Assembly (NCBI RefSeq): GCF_007474605.1
Contig: NZ_VHKL01000001.1
Coordinates: forward strand, 434,001 to 498,000
Direction: 5' to 3'
DNA length: 64,000 nucleotides
Source of the DNA: Rhodoligotrophos appendicifer
GTDB lineage: Bacteria > Pseudomonadota > Alphaproteobacteria > Rhizobiales > Im1
The notes under the pieces: generated by a model
Seen by the model: the letters and a program-made list of their open reading frames with translations, nothing else
Told to the model about the DNA's origin: nothing
Databases searched by the model: none
Position numbers and translations under genes: made by a program
Shown here: piece after piece, positions 1-8,240 of the stretch
How the letters are laid out: each line of letters starts with the position of its first letter
How positions within the stretch are numbered: the first letter of the stretch is position 1

Positions 1-443
1 CACAGAAAGTCGCCGACATTCTCGGTCCTGAGATCTCCTCTCAGATCACGACGATATCGAACGTGCCGGCCAGCAACAACGACGCCTACGCAAAGTTCGT
101 TGACGCCTTCAAGAAGGTGACGGGCACCGAGCCCGAGATGTTCGCAGCCTGCGCTTACGACATGGTGATTGTCCTGGCGCTCGCCATTGAACTGGCGGGT
201 CCGACAGCGACGCCGAAGGAGATCGCTTCCAAGATCCGCTCCGTGACCAACGCCCCCGGAACCAAGGTAAGCACCTTCATCGAAGGCCGGGACCTGCTCA
301 AAAAGGGCGAGGAAATAGATTACGAAGGGGCTTCATCTTCCCTTGAATTCGGCGAGTTCGGCAATACGACGCCAGCCTTCGGCGTCTATGGCTTCGACGA
401 CAACAAGCTGGCCCTCAAGGAAGTAATGACCCTGCCATCATAG
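1..443 (+). CDS. Branched-chain-type ABC transporter substrate-binding protein, C-terminal part
   Basis: The reading frame is open from base 3 and ends at TAG 441-443; the start lies outside the window. The visible 146 residues have the alternating helix/strand pattern of the C-terminal lobe of type I periplasmic binding proteins (Peripla_BP_6, LivK-like), including the stretch FAACAYDMVIVLALAIE and the closing GVYGFDDNKLALKEV. It sits 17 bp upstream of a LivH permease in an ABC operon, so it is the periplasmic ligand receptor of that transporter. The ligand cannot be read from this fragment; the amidase that ends the operon hints at an amide or amino-acid-like compound, which is inference. 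Confidence 0.85.
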   Translation, partial: QKVADILGPEISSQITTISNVPASNNDAYAKFVDAFKKVTGTEPEMFAACAYDMVIVLALAIELAGPTATPKEIASKIRSVTNAPGTKVSTFIEGRDLLKKGEEIDYEGASSSLEFGEFGNTTPAFGVYGFDDNKLALKEVMTLPS

Positions 444-460
444 CTTGATCGGACGAGAAG

Positions 461-1336
461 ATGGACTGGGTCACGATCGTCAATGCCGTCATAAACGGTG
501 CGGTTGTTGGGCTGCTGCTGGCGCTTCCGGCGCTGGCAGTCACGCTCGTCTTCGGCATCGCCCGCTTTCCCAACGCCGCCACTGGCGATTACATGACCTT
601 CGGCGCTTATGCAGCCGTAATGACTCAGATGTTCGTCTCGACCTCGCTGGTCGTGACCGCACTTCTTGCCTCGCTGGCGACTGGCCTGCTGGCTCTGTTC
701 TTCTACGGCTGGGTCTTCCGGTCGCTGGCCAACCGCTCGCCCGTGGCAAGTCTGATCGCCTCGATCGGTATTGCCTTCGTTGTCCGCAGCTCCATAACGT
801 TCTTTGCTGGCCAGTCGCCTTACAACATCCAGGCTCCCCTGGTGCGAGCCTGGAATTTCAGCGGCATCCGGGTCCTGCCTACGGATCTCTACATCGCCGC
901 CACTGCTGCCGTGGCCTTGGCGGCGGTGTTCGGCCTGCTTCACTTCACCTCTCTCGGTCGGCGCATGCGTGCTGTTGCCGACAACCCGGAGCTTGCAAGT
1001 GCCAGCGGCATCAGCATCCGGCGCGTAATGCTCACTCTGTGGTCGATCGTCGGCCTGTTCAGCGGCCTCGGCGGCGTCCTTCTCGGGATCAAGGCCGTTG
1101 TCATGCCCGAATTGGGCTGGGAGCTGCTGCTGACGATCTTCGCTTCCGTCATCCTCGGCGGTCTCGGCAGCCCGATCGGGGCAGTGTGCGGAATGCTCCT
1201 GTTCGGCATCTCACAGGAGGTTGCCTCTCTCTATGTGGGCACGGCCTATAAGATCGTTCTCGCGTTCTTCGTCATTCTCTGCGTGCTTCTGGTCCGGCCG
1301 CAGGGAATGTTCGGCAAGATCATCGCGGTGAGGTGA
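461..1336 (+). CDS. Branched-chain amino acid-type ABC transporter permease (LivH family)
   Basis: A 291-residue integral membrane protein with about eight hydrophobic segments, the first at residues 10-35. It has the LivH family signatures GIARFPNAATGDYMTFGAY near the N-terminus, the cytoplasmic loop GRRMRAVADNPELASASGI that contacts the ATPases, and a C-terminal VRPQGMFG. It forms the inner-membrane channel together with the LivM-type protein encoded 4 bp downstream. Start ATG 461 follows the binding protein by 17 bp. Substrate unknown; family membership does not prove amino acid transport. Confidence 0.93.
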   Translation: MDWVTIVNAVINGAVVGLLLALPALAVTLVFGIARFPNAATGDYMTFGAYAAVMTQMFVSTSLVVTALLASLATGLLALFFYGWVFRSLANRSPVASLIASIGIAFVVRSSITFFAGQSPYNIQAPLVRAWNFSGIRVLPTDLYIAATAAVALAAVFGLLHFTSLGRRMRAVADNPELASASGISIRRVMLTLWSIVGLFSGLGGVLLGIKAVVMPELGWELLLTIFASVILGGLGSPIGAVCGMLLFGISQEVASLYVGTAYKIVLAFFVILCVLLVRPQGMFGKIIAVR

Positions 1337-1340
1337 TCCC

Positions 1341-2234
1341 ATGGAATTTTATCTCATCGCCATCTCGATCACTGTCCTCATCTACATGCTGATGGCCAGC
1401 GGACTTGCGCTGCAATACGGCTTCACGGGACTGATCAATTTTGGTTATGTCGGCTTCTTCGCCATCGGAGCCTATACCTCCGCGATCCTCTCGATGCAGG
1501 GGGTTCCCCTCCCCCTCACCTTCTTGGCGGCAACGCTTCTGGCGGCGGTCGTAGCCTATCCTCTAGGAATCATCACCCTTCGCCTCAGCGGTGACTATCT
1601 GGCGATCATCACCCTGGGCTTCTCGGAATCCTTGCGCATGGTCCTCCAGAAGGAGGAGTGGCTCACGCGAGGCGTGCATGGAATCCCTGGCATTCCACGG
1701 GTCTTCGACAATTGGGCCGGCCCGGTTTCCGGTGACTTGACCTTGCTCGGCCTGCTTCTGATCGTCAATATCGGCGTCTTCGTCCTCATGCGCCACCTGA
1801 TCACCAGCCCGTTCGGACGCGTCATCGCCTCGATCCGCGACAATGAGGTCGCGGTCAGCGCGCTGGGCAAGAACCCCGCAAGCTTCAAAACCCGGTCCTT
1901 AATGCTTGGCTCCGCACTTGGCGGTCTAGCGGGCGCCTTCCAGGCACATTACGTGACTTTCATCAGCCCCGAGCAGTTCGTTCCTCTGATCACCTTCTAT
2001 GTGTGGATCGCCATCATACTCGGTGGTGCGGGCCGTATCAGCGGAATAATCGTGGGCACGATCATCCTGCTCACCTTCCTCGAGGGCTCCCGATTCTTGC
2101 GCGATTTCGTGGGCGGTGTGTCCGAAGTCCAGCTCGCCAGTGTCCGCTTCTGGATCATCGGCATGGCCCTGATCTGCACCATCATCTACCGGCCGCAAGG
2201 CTTGTTCCCCGACAAGACAAAGAAGCGAGGCTGA
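1341..2234 (+). CDS. Branched-chain amino acid-type ABC transporter permease (LivM family)
   Basis: A 297-residue membrane protein with the LivM hallmarks: GLALQYGFTGLINFGYVGFF near residue 22, LRLSGDYLAIITLGFSE, the coupling loop SPFGRVIASIRDNEVAVSALG near residue 155, and the terminal YRPQGLFP. It partners the LivH-type protein upstream to make the heterodimeric channel. It begins 4 bp after the upstream stop and ends 1 bp before the next gene, so translation is probably coupled through the operon. Confidence 0.93.
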   Translation: MEFYLIAISITVLIYMLMASGLALQYGFTGLINFGYVGFFAIGAYTSAILSMQGVPLPLTFLAATLLAAVVAYPLGIITLRLSGDYLAIITLGFSESLRMVLQKEEWLTRGVHGIPGIPRVFDNWAGPVSGDLTLLGLLLIVNIGVFVLMRHLITSPFGRVIASIRDNEVAVSALGKNPASFKTRSLMLGSALGGLAGAFQAHYVTFISPEQFVPLITFYVWIAIILGGAGRISGIIVGTIILLTFLEGSRFLRDFVGGVSEVQLASVRFWIIGMALICTIIYRPQGLFPDKTKKRG

Positions 2235-2235
2235 C

Positions 2236-2997
2236 ATGTCGCTTCTTTCAGTTAGGAATCTCACGGCGCGCTTCGGGGCTTTCGTTGCCTTCGAGGATGT
2301 CTCGATCGAACTGGAGCCCGGGTCCCTCACCGGTCTCATCGGCACCAATGGAGCCGGAAAGAGCACACTATTCTCCGCGATAACGGGCTATATCACCCCG
2401 AATGCCGGCAGCGTCCGCTTCGCCGACGAAGATATGCTGAGCCTCTCCATCGAAAAGCGGGTCCAACGCGGATTGGGCCGCACCTTCCAGGTGCCTCGGG
2501 AGTTCACTCGCCTCAGCGTCTTCGACAACCTCATGGCGGCTGCGCCGCACCAAATTGGGGAAAAGCTTTTCGGGCTGATCTTCGCCGCCGGAAAAGTGGC
2601 CCGCCAGGAGCGAGACCTGGGCGACCGCACCAGCGAGATGCTCCGCTTCCTCAACCTGGCCAAGGTCGCCGATACGCCGGCGGGCAGCCTGTCGGGCGGT
2701 CAGAAGAAACTTTTGGAGCTTGGACGCCTGCTGATGCTGGAACCGCGCTGCATCCTCCTGGACGAGCCCTTTGCTGGTGTGAACGCGGTCCTGATCGAAG
2801 AGCTGTCCCAGCGCATCGTGGAGCTGAACCAGCGGGGCATCACGCTGCTGATCATCGAGCATGATCTGGCGGGCCTTTCCCGCTTGGTTCCACGGCTCTA
2901 TGCCATGGACCGAGGCCGCATCATCGCCGAGGGCAGCCCAGCCAAGGTTCTGGCCAACGACAAGGTCCGCGAAGCCTATATGGGAGGCGTGATATGA
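2236..2997 (+). CDS. ABC transporter ATP-binding protein (LivG family)
   Basis: A 253-residue cytoplasmic ATPase. Walker A is GTNGAGKS at residues 36-43, the ABC signature LSGGQKK lies near residue 154, and Walker B plus catalytic Glu is ILLDEPFAG near residue 174. The H-loop is IIEHDLAGL. The insertion GLGRTFQVPREFTRLSVFDN after Walker A and the C-terminal VREAYMGG are typical of LivG. It powers import together with the LivF-type ATPase, whose start overlaps its stop by 4 bp. Confidence 0.93.
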   Translation: MSLLSVRNLTARFGAFVAFEDVSIELEPGSLTGLIGTNGAGKSTLFSAITGYITPNAGSVRFADEDMLSLSIEKRVQRGLGRTFQVPREFTRLSVFDNLMAAAPHQIGEKLFGLIFAAGKVARQERDLGDRTSEMLRFLNLAKVADTPAGSLSGGQKKLLELGRLLMLEPRCILLDEPFAGVNAVLIEELSQRIVELNQRGITLLIIEHDLAGLSRLVPRLYAMDRGRIIAEGSPAKVLANDKVREAYMGGVI

Positions 2998-3725
2998 GCC
3001 TCCTCGACATCCGCAACGTTGCCGGCGGCTACGGCGACGTGGACATCATCACCGGCATCGACATGAGCATCGAGGCCCGCGAAATCGTCACCATCGCTGG
3101 CACAAATGGCGCGGGCAAGTCGACCTTGGTCAAGGCGATCATGGGCATGCTCAAGCGTCTGTCCGGCTCTATTGTCTTCGACGGCAATGATCTCACCAAG
3201 ATCGCTACGGAGAAGCGGGTCGGGGCCGGCATCTCCTATGTTCCCCAGGTCCGCAACATATTCGGCGCGCTGACCGTCCAGGAAAACTTGCAGGTCGTTG
3301 AGCAGGTGCAGAACCGGCAGGACCGCATTGCGCTCATGTATGAAATGTTTCCGGCTCTTGCCGAGCGGCGCCGAACGCAGGCCGGCAATCTCTCGGGCGG
3401 CGAGCGCCAGCAACTCGCCTTTGCGCGGGCGTTGATGTCGATGCCGCGACTGATCCTGCTGGACGAGCCCTCCGCGGCCCTGTCGCCCTCGCTCACCGAA
3501 CTGGTGTTTTCAGAGGTTCGCAAGCTGCCTGCCACTGGCGCTGCGGTGCTGATGGTCGAACAGCGGGCCCGCCAGGCTCTCGCCTTTAGCGATCGCGGCT
3601 ACATCCTCGATTCAGGGCGCATTGTCCTGACCGACACCGGCGAGGCGCTGCTGCGGAATGAGAAGATGGCCGAACTCTATTTGGGTAACCGCGCAGCCGC
3701 TGCCCAAGCCAATCAAACGAAATAA
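2994..3725 (+). CDS. ABC transporter ATP-binding protein (LivF family)
   Basis: A 243-residue ATPase with Walker A GTNGAGKS at 36-43, signature LSGGERQ, Walker B LILLDEPSAALSP, and the LivF-type Q-loop YVPQVRNIFGALTVQENL. The ATG at 2994 overlaps the stop of the LivG-type gene (ATGA), indicating translational coupling. It is the second nucleotide-binding subunit of the importer. The C-terminal AELYLGN is the usual LivF ending, followed here by a short Ala/Gln-rich tail. Confidence 0.93.
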   Translation: MSLLDIRNVAGGYGDVDIITGIDMSIEAREIVTIAGTNGAGKSTLVKAIMGMLKRLSGSIVFDGNDLTKIATEKRVGAGISYVPQVRNIFGALTVQENLQVVEQVQNRQDRIALMYEMFPALAERRRTQAGNLSGGERQQLAFARALMSMPRLILLDEPSAALSPSLTELVFSEVRKLPATGAAVLMVEQRARQALAFSDRGYILDSGRIVLTDTGEALLRNEKMAELYLGNRAAAAQANQTK

Positions 3726-3738
3726 GGAGTGTCCAACC

Positions 3739-5085
3739 ATGAGCCTCGACGAACAGACCAAGACGAAAGTGGCCCCGAAGCGCCCGGCCCCCTCAAAGGT
3801 GGCTGCCATGACCGCTGCCCAAGGCCTACGCGCCGTAGAGGCCGGTGAGCTGACTTTTGAGGCATGGGCGCGCGCCTGCCTCGACCGCATCGAGCAACGC
3901 AATGGTGACGTCAAGGCCTGGGTCCACTTCAACCCGAAGGCCCTCGACCATGCCCGAGCCATGGATCGCGGCCCCCGCCCCTCGCCCTTGGCCGGCGTGC
4001 CCTTGGGCATCAAGGACATCATGGATACCGCGGATATGCCGACCGAGCTGGGTGACCCCGAGATCTTCCCGGGCCGTCAGCCGACCAAGGATGCCGCCAC
4101 CGTCACCATGATGCGCGAACTTGGCTTCACTATTCTCGGCAAGAACACTGTCTCGCGCCACTCGATCATGCTGCCCGGACCTGCCCGCAATCCTCATGAC
4201 CTGTCCCGCACCCCCGGCGCATCCTCGGCCGGATCCGCGGCTGCCGTAGCCGATTTCATGACACCTCTTTCCCTGGGAACTCAGACCGGGGGGTCGATCG
4301 TGCGCCCCTCGACCTTTTGCGGCGTCGTCGGTTTCAAGCCCACCATCGATACTTTCCCCTATGCCGGTCTGCGCCGCTATTCGCGGCCGCTCGACACGGT
4401 CGGCGTTCTTAGCCGCTCTGTTGAAGACACGACCATGGTGATGCGCGAGGTCCTTGGCGACCCGCGGTTCGATGCCAAAATCCCCGTGCGTCGCGACTTC
4501 AAGGTCGGAGTCTGGCGGCCGCTCGCCTGGAACGAAGCCGAGCAGAGCGTTCGGGACGTGTTCGACGAGTCCGTCAAAACCCTGTCCTCTGCCGGGGTCA
4601 ACGTCACTGTGCTTGAGATGCCGAAGATCTTCGAAACCATGGTCGAGGACCACGACGTCATCATGGCCTATGATCTCGCCCGCTCCTTCAAGGAGATCCG
4701 GCGCGATCATCCGGAAAAGTGCGATCCTGAACTCCTCGAGTACCTGGATCTCGGCGACACCTATGGCGACGCCGATTATGCACGCGCGCTGAGCGGCGCC
4801 GACCAAGCGCGCCGCGCTTTCTACGATGTCGCCCGCGACGTCGACGTGCTCGTCAGCCCCGCGACCCTCAATGAGGCGCCTGATGCCAGCTATACCGGCA
4901 GCAATGCCTTCATCCGGCTTTGGACGATCCTGCACAATCCGGCGCTGACCCTGCCGGTGGCGCGTGGGCCGCACGGCCTGCCCATCGGCGTCCAGGCGAT
5001 CGGCTTCGTGAACGAGGATGCTTCGTTCCTCTACTGGGCTCGTTGCCTGGAAGCGATCTTGGGGAACAAATCCTCAGAGGTCTGA
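3739..5085 (+). CDS. Amidase signature family hydrolase
   Basis: A 448-residue protein of the amidase signature family (GatA/aryl-amidase superfamily). The Ser-cisSer-Lys triad is visible: Lys in GVPLGIKDIMDT, cis-Ser in the GASSAGSAAAVA stretch, and the nucleophile in GTQTGGSIVRPSTFCG, followed by VGFKPT. Such enzymes hydrolyse a carboxamide to acid and ammonia. The ATG at 3739 is preceded by AAGGAGTG and is preferred over an upstream frame that overlaps livF. It starts 13 bp after the ABC operon, so the importer probably brings in its substrate or a relative. It is not the GatA of tRNA amidation, since gatB and gatC are absent. Substrate unknown. Confidence 0.88.
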   Translation: MSLDEQTKTKVAPKRPAPSKVAAMTAAQGLRAVEAGELTFEAWARACLDRIEQRNGDVKAWVHFNPKALDHARAMDRGPRPSPLAGVPLGIKDIMDTADMPTELGDPEIFPGRQPTKDAATVTMMRELGFTILGKNTVSRHSIMLPGPARNPHDLSRTPGASSAGSAAAVADFMTPLSLGTQTGGSIVRPSTFCGVVGFKPTIDTFPYAGLRRYSRPLDTVGVLSRSVEDTTMVMREVLGDPRFDAKIPVRRDFKVGVWRPLAWNEAEQSVRDVFDESVKTLSSAGVNVTVLEMPKIFETMVEDHDVIMAYDLARSFKEIRRDHPEKCDPELLEYLDLGDTYGDADYARALSGADQARRAFYDVARDVDVLVSPATLNEAPDASYTGSNAFIRLWTILHNPALTLPVARGPHGLPIGVQAIGFVNEDASFLYWARCLEAILGNKSSEV

Positions 5086-5093
5086 AACAAAAG

Positions 5094-5120
5094 GGGGAGA
5101 GGGCCTTTGCTCCTCTCCCC
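5094..5120 (+). terminator. Candidate hairpin terminator after the amidase operon
   Basis: A 9-bp perfect stem, GGGGAGAGG (5094-5102) with CCTCTCCCC (5112-5120), encloses a 9-nt loop directly after the amidase stop. No U-run follows, so it may be an mRNA-stabilising hairpin or a factor-dependent end rather than an intrinsic terminator. The rest of the 240-bp gap before msrB shows only a weak CGCTC/GAGCG hairpin near 5170. Confidence 0.4.
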
Positions 5121-5325
5121 GCAACAAGGTCCTTTCACCGAAAGTGAGGTGAAAGATGTTACAGCCTGATCGCTCTTCGCGAGCGGCGTGTAAATCCTAT
5201 TCCCGTTGAGCGCGGCCTTAGAGCATCATCATTGCAATCTCGGTATCTGGCGACGGATGCTTGCATGATCCAGGGAAACCCCCCACATCCTGGAACCGAG
5301 ACAACAAGAATGAATGGAGTGGCTC

Positions 5326-5775
5326 ATGCCGGAATACCGGAAGACCCCTGAAGCCATTGCCGCGCTGACGCCCGAGCAATATCGCGTCACTCAGCAAAGC
5401 GGCACGGAGCGCCCCGGGACAGGGCCGCTTCTCGACAATAAGGAACCCGGTATCTATGTGGATATCGTCTCTGGCGAGCCGCTCTTCGCATCTTCTGACA
5501 AGTTCGAGTCTGGATGCGGGTGGCCGAGTTTCACCAAGCCGATCGAGCATGAGCATGTGAAGGAACTGAGCGACAGTTCCCACGGCATGGTACGCATCGA
5601 AGTCCGCTCGAAATTCGGCGACAGCCATCTCGGCCATGTTTTCAATGATGGCCCCCGGGATCGAGGCGGCTTACGCTATTGCATCAACTCGGCTTCACTC
5701 CGGTTCATCCCTCGCGACCGGATGGAAGCGGAGGGGTATGGAGCCTATCTCAACCAGGTGGAGGATGTTCGATGA
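5326..5775 (+). CDS. msrB: Peptide-methionine (R)-S-oxide reductase MsrB, zinc-less type
   Basis: This 149-residue protein reduces the R epimer of methionine sulfoxide in proteins. The catalytic Cys is C119 in [14 protein letters not shown]; a second Cys, C64 in SGCGWPSF, is placed as the resolving Cys. The two CxxC pairs that bind zinc in E. coli MsrB are absent: the corresponding segments read [11 protein letters not shown] and [15 protein letters not shown], as in PilB-type MsrB domains. ATG 5326 has GGAG six bases upstream; an in-frame ATG at 5314 lacks a comparable site. No signal peptide, so cytoplasmic. Its stop overlaps msrA by 4 bp. Confidence 0.93.
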   Translation: MPEYRKTPEAIAALTPEQYRVTQQSGTERPGTGPLLDNKEPGIYVDIVSGEPLFASSDKFESGCGWPSFTKPIEHEHVKELSDSSHGMVRIEVRSKFGDSHLGHVFNDGPRDRGGLRYCINSASLRFIPRDRMEAEGYGAYLNQVEDVR

Positions 5776-6290
5776 CACAGGAACGCGCGGTTCTCGCCGG
5801 TGGCTGCTTCTGGGGCATGCAGGATCTGATCCGGCGCTATGACGGGGTGATCACCACCCGCGTCGGCTACACCGGCGGCGATGTTCCCAATGCCACCTAT
5901 CGCAATCACGGCACTCATGCCGAAGCCATCGAGATTGTCTTCGACCCGGCGCGGATCAGCTATCGCCAGCTCCTGGAGTTCTTCTTTCAGATCCATGATC
6001 CTACGACCCTCAACCGGCAGGGCAACGACCGCGGACTGAGCTATCGTTCGGCGATCTACTACACCAGCCCCGAACAGAAGCGCGTCGCCGAGGACACCAT
6101 TGCGGATGTCGATGCGTCCGGCATTTGGCCCGGGAAGGTCGTCACCGAGATTGAGGCCGCCGGTCCGTTCTGGGAAGCCGAACCGGAGCACCAGGACTAT
6201 CTGGAGAACTATCCGAACGGCTACACCTGCCATTTTATCCGGCCGAATTGGCGTCTTCCCGCCCGGGCGGCGACTTCAAAGGTGGCTTAA
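5772..6290 (+). CDS. msrA: Peptide-methionine (S)-S-oxide reductase MsrA
   Basis: A 172-residue MsrA. The catalytic Cys is C12 in AGGCFWGMQ at the very N-terminus, followed by the family motifs [46 protein letters not shown] and YRSAIYY. It reduces methionine-S-sulfoxide, complementing MsrB. The ATG at 5772 overlaps the msrB stop (ATGA), so the two enzymes are made in coupled fashion. A longer frame upstream lies within msrB and is rejected as a start. Confidence 0.95.
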   Translation: MTQERAVLAGGCFWGMQDLIRRYDGVITTRVGYTGGDVPNATYRNHGTHAEAIEIVFDPARISYRQLLEFFFQIHDPTTLNRQGNDRGLSYRSAIYYTSPEQKRVAEDTIADVDASGIWPGKVVTEIEAAGPFWEAEPEHQDYLENYPNGYTCHFIRPNWRLPARAATSKVA

Positions 6291-6312
6291 CAAGGGACGG
6301 CCCGGTGACGGC

Positions 6313-6873
6313 CTAGATGTCCGTCTTGGTCTCACACAGGGCCGCCTCTCGCGCCTCTTCTCCTCGCCGCATCCACTGCAGGTCGGAGGGCTCCACCAGG
6401 GCCGTCAAGACGGCCCAAAACCCCTGAACAGCTGCGGGGCCTGCCTCGGAATATGCCCGCGCCAAGCGTTCGAACTGTCTTTGCGAAAGCTGTTCGAACA
6501 GCTCGAGCCCTTTGGACGTCGAGAAGAGCCGTCGCTGGCGACGGTCGACATTGGACATCTGCTGCTCGATGTAGCCTTCGCGCAGGAGATCTCCCATGGC
6601 GCGCTGCACATTCTGGTGTGTCACGCGCAACAGCGACGTCATTTCCCCTACCGTAATGCCGGGGGTTCTCACCGTGAAGTAAAGGATCCGATGGTGAGTC
6701 CGCCCCATGTCCAATGATGCGAGCTGACGATTGGCGTCCTCGGCGAGATTGAGGTGAGCGAAGAAATGCAGCTCGAGGCCGAGTTGCAGATCCGCGCGCG
6801 ATGGCGACGCGCTCTCGGAGCGGGTCTCCTCCACATCCTCTTGGCTTTTCTTCTGTTCAGAAATGATCGTCAT
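6313..6873 (-). CDS. MarR family winged-helix transcriptional regulator
   Basis: A 186-residue protein with a MarR winged helix: recognition region ITVGEMTSLLRVTHQNVQRAMGDLLREGYIEQ near residues 73-105, then the wing NVDRRQRRLFSTSKGLELFEQL. The first 25 residues are charged and probably disordered. It is divergent from the liv/acyl-CoA synthetase operon starting at 7055, with small palindromes in the shared intergenic region, so it probably controls that operon in response to the imported compound or its CoA ester. That regulation is inference from position. Confidence 0.85.
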   Translation of the reverse strand: MTIISEQKKSQEDVEETRSESASPSRADLQLGLELHFFAHLNLAEDANRQLASLDMGRTHHRILYFTVRTPGITVGEMTSLLRVTHQNVQRAMGDLLREGYIEQQMSNVDRRQRRLFSTSKGLELFEQLSQRQFERLARAYSEAGPAAVQGFWAVLTALVEPSDLQWMRRGEEAREAALCETKTDI

Positions 6874-6951
6874 AAAACCTTCGTCAGCTGCTCCCCCTGC
6901 TCATACCTGTGACGATGACGCCGAGAAAGTCATATTCTCTCGATGCAGATA

Positions 6952-7009
6952 TTGATCAAAACAAGATAGTACAAATCGATTGACATATTTTTCGACCCTT
7001 TGTTATTGT
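6952..7009 (+). promoter_or_regulatory. Promoter and palindromes before the liv/acyl-CoA synthetase operon
   Basis: A -35 TTGACA at 6980-6985 and a -10 TATTGT at 7004-7009 are separated by 18 bp; transcription would start about 38 bases before the gene at 7055. Two 8-bp perfect palindromes lie at or upstream of the -35: TTGATCAA (6952-6959) and AATCGATT (6974-6981, overlapping the -35). Both could bind the divergent MarR protein. The promoter is reasonably clear; the operators are tentative because 8-bp palindromes are common. Confidence 0.5.
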
Positions 7010-7054
7010 TTGCCACCCCTCGCCAGAAGGGGCTCAACATTGGGAGGAAGCTTC

Positions 7055-8227
7055 ATGCGTTTCAGCATGTGCACGGCCTTGGGCGCGGCGATCGGTATTG
7101 CGGCGCTCTGCAGTCCAGCAGCGGCAAAAGATGAATTCAAGATCGGTGGCGTCGTGGCGCTCAGTGGCCCCTATGGGGTGATAGGCGAGGCCATGCGCAA
7201 AGGCGCCGAGTTGGCCGTGGAAATGCGGGGCGGAAAAGTTCTGGGTGCCCCTATTGTCTTTGAGTGGGAAGACAGCGAGACCAAGCCTCAGGTGACGGTT
7301 CAGAAGGCCACGCGACTTGCATCCGACGGCGTCGACCTCTTGTTCGGCGAGGTGAGTTCCGGCGCCACCATCGCATTGATGAAGCTCGCCGAACGCCGCA
7401 AGATCCCGCTGCTGGTCACCATTTCCGCCAGCGACGAGATCACCGGAAAGGACAAGAACCCCTATACGTTCAGGACGTCCAATCCGGTCGACATGGAGAA
7501 CCGGATGATGGCCGAGTTCGCCGCGAAGGATGGCGTCAAGCGCGTCTATGGAGTGGTGGCTGATTACGCTGTCGGTCGCGAAATGTGGGACAGCCTGAAG
7601 AAGAAGCTTGAAGCCAAGGGCGTGACGATTGCGGGCGAGGATTACCCAGCGCTTGGCAACAAGGACTATTCGCTGATCGCCGACAAAGTTGCGAAATCCG
7701 ATGCTGACGGCGTGGCGATGATCATGACGGGCAGCGACGCGATCACCTTTCTTAAGCAGTCCGGCCAGATCGGCCTGAAGGATAAGAAAACAGTTTTCGG
7801 CACCATGGTGATGGACGAGCTCATGGGCAAGGCCGTGGGCGAGCAGAGCTATGGCGTCAATTCTACCCTCCGCTATCATTTCTCGGAGAAGAGCCCCGCC
7901 AACGAAAAATTCGTGGCAGCCTTCAAGGCGAAGTATGGCGAGCTTCCCACACAGTTCGCGGGCGAAGCCTTCGATGGGGTGTCCTGGTTCCTGAAAGTCG
8001 TCGACGAGACCGGCGGCTGGGACAAGGAAGCTTGGCTCGAAGCATTCCGCAACAGCACCTACACGGACTCCGTCGAGGGCACCAAGAAGATGCGGGCGTG
8101 TGACAATCAGGCGGAGCAGATCGGCCTGTTCGGCAAGGCGATCAAAGGAAGCGATCCCCTCCCTCCGGTGACCATGGAGGTGACCTACACCTTCGAGCCC
8201 GGCGTGTTGTTCGACGCCTGCAAATAA
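7055..8227 (+). CDS. Branched-chain-type ABC transporter substrate-binding protein
   Basis: A 390-residue periplasmic binding protein. A signal peptide (residues 1-25, with AALCSPAAA before KDEFKIG) precedes a Peripla_BP_6 fold beginning FKIGGVVALSGPYGVIGEAM. Start ATG 7055 follows GGGAGGAAG; the frame extends further up only through the -35 box. As first gene of an operon with an acyl-CoA synthetase and a thiolase-like enzyme, its ligand is probably a carboxylic acid (aromatic, alicyclic or terpenoid) rather than an amino acid. The closing VTYTFEPGVLFDACK contains one of two cysteines near the C-terminus that could pair with MRACDNQ. Confidence 0.92.
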   Translation: MRFSMCTALGAAIGIAALCSPAAAKDEFKIGGVVALSGPYGVIGEAMRKGAELAVEMRGGKVLGAPIVFEWEDSETKPQVTVQKATRLASDGVDLLFGEVSSGATIALMKLAERRKIPLLVTISASDEITGKDKNPYTFRTSNPVDMENRMMAEFAAKDGVKRVYGVVADYAVGREMWDSLKKKLEAKGVTIAGEDYPALGNKDYSLIADKVAKSDADGVAMIMTGSDAITFLKQSGQIGLKDKKTVFGTMVMDELMGKAVGEQSYGVNSTLRYHFSEKSPANEKFVAAFKAKYGELPTQFAGEAFDGVSWFLKVVDETGGWDKEAWLEAFRNSTYTDSVEGTKKMRACDNQAEQIGLFGKAIKGSDPLPPVTMEVTYTFEPGVLFDACK

Positions 8228-8240
8228 GGCGACTCAGCAC

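Noticed and set aside
445-1251. 268-codon frame overlapping the first LivH gene in another phase
   Set aside because: Arg/Cys/Gly-rich translation without membrane segments; the overlapping LivH frame is well supported.
3826-4974. 382-codon open frame antisense to the amidase
   Set aside because: No recognisable motif and fully overlaps a clear amidase; shadow frame.
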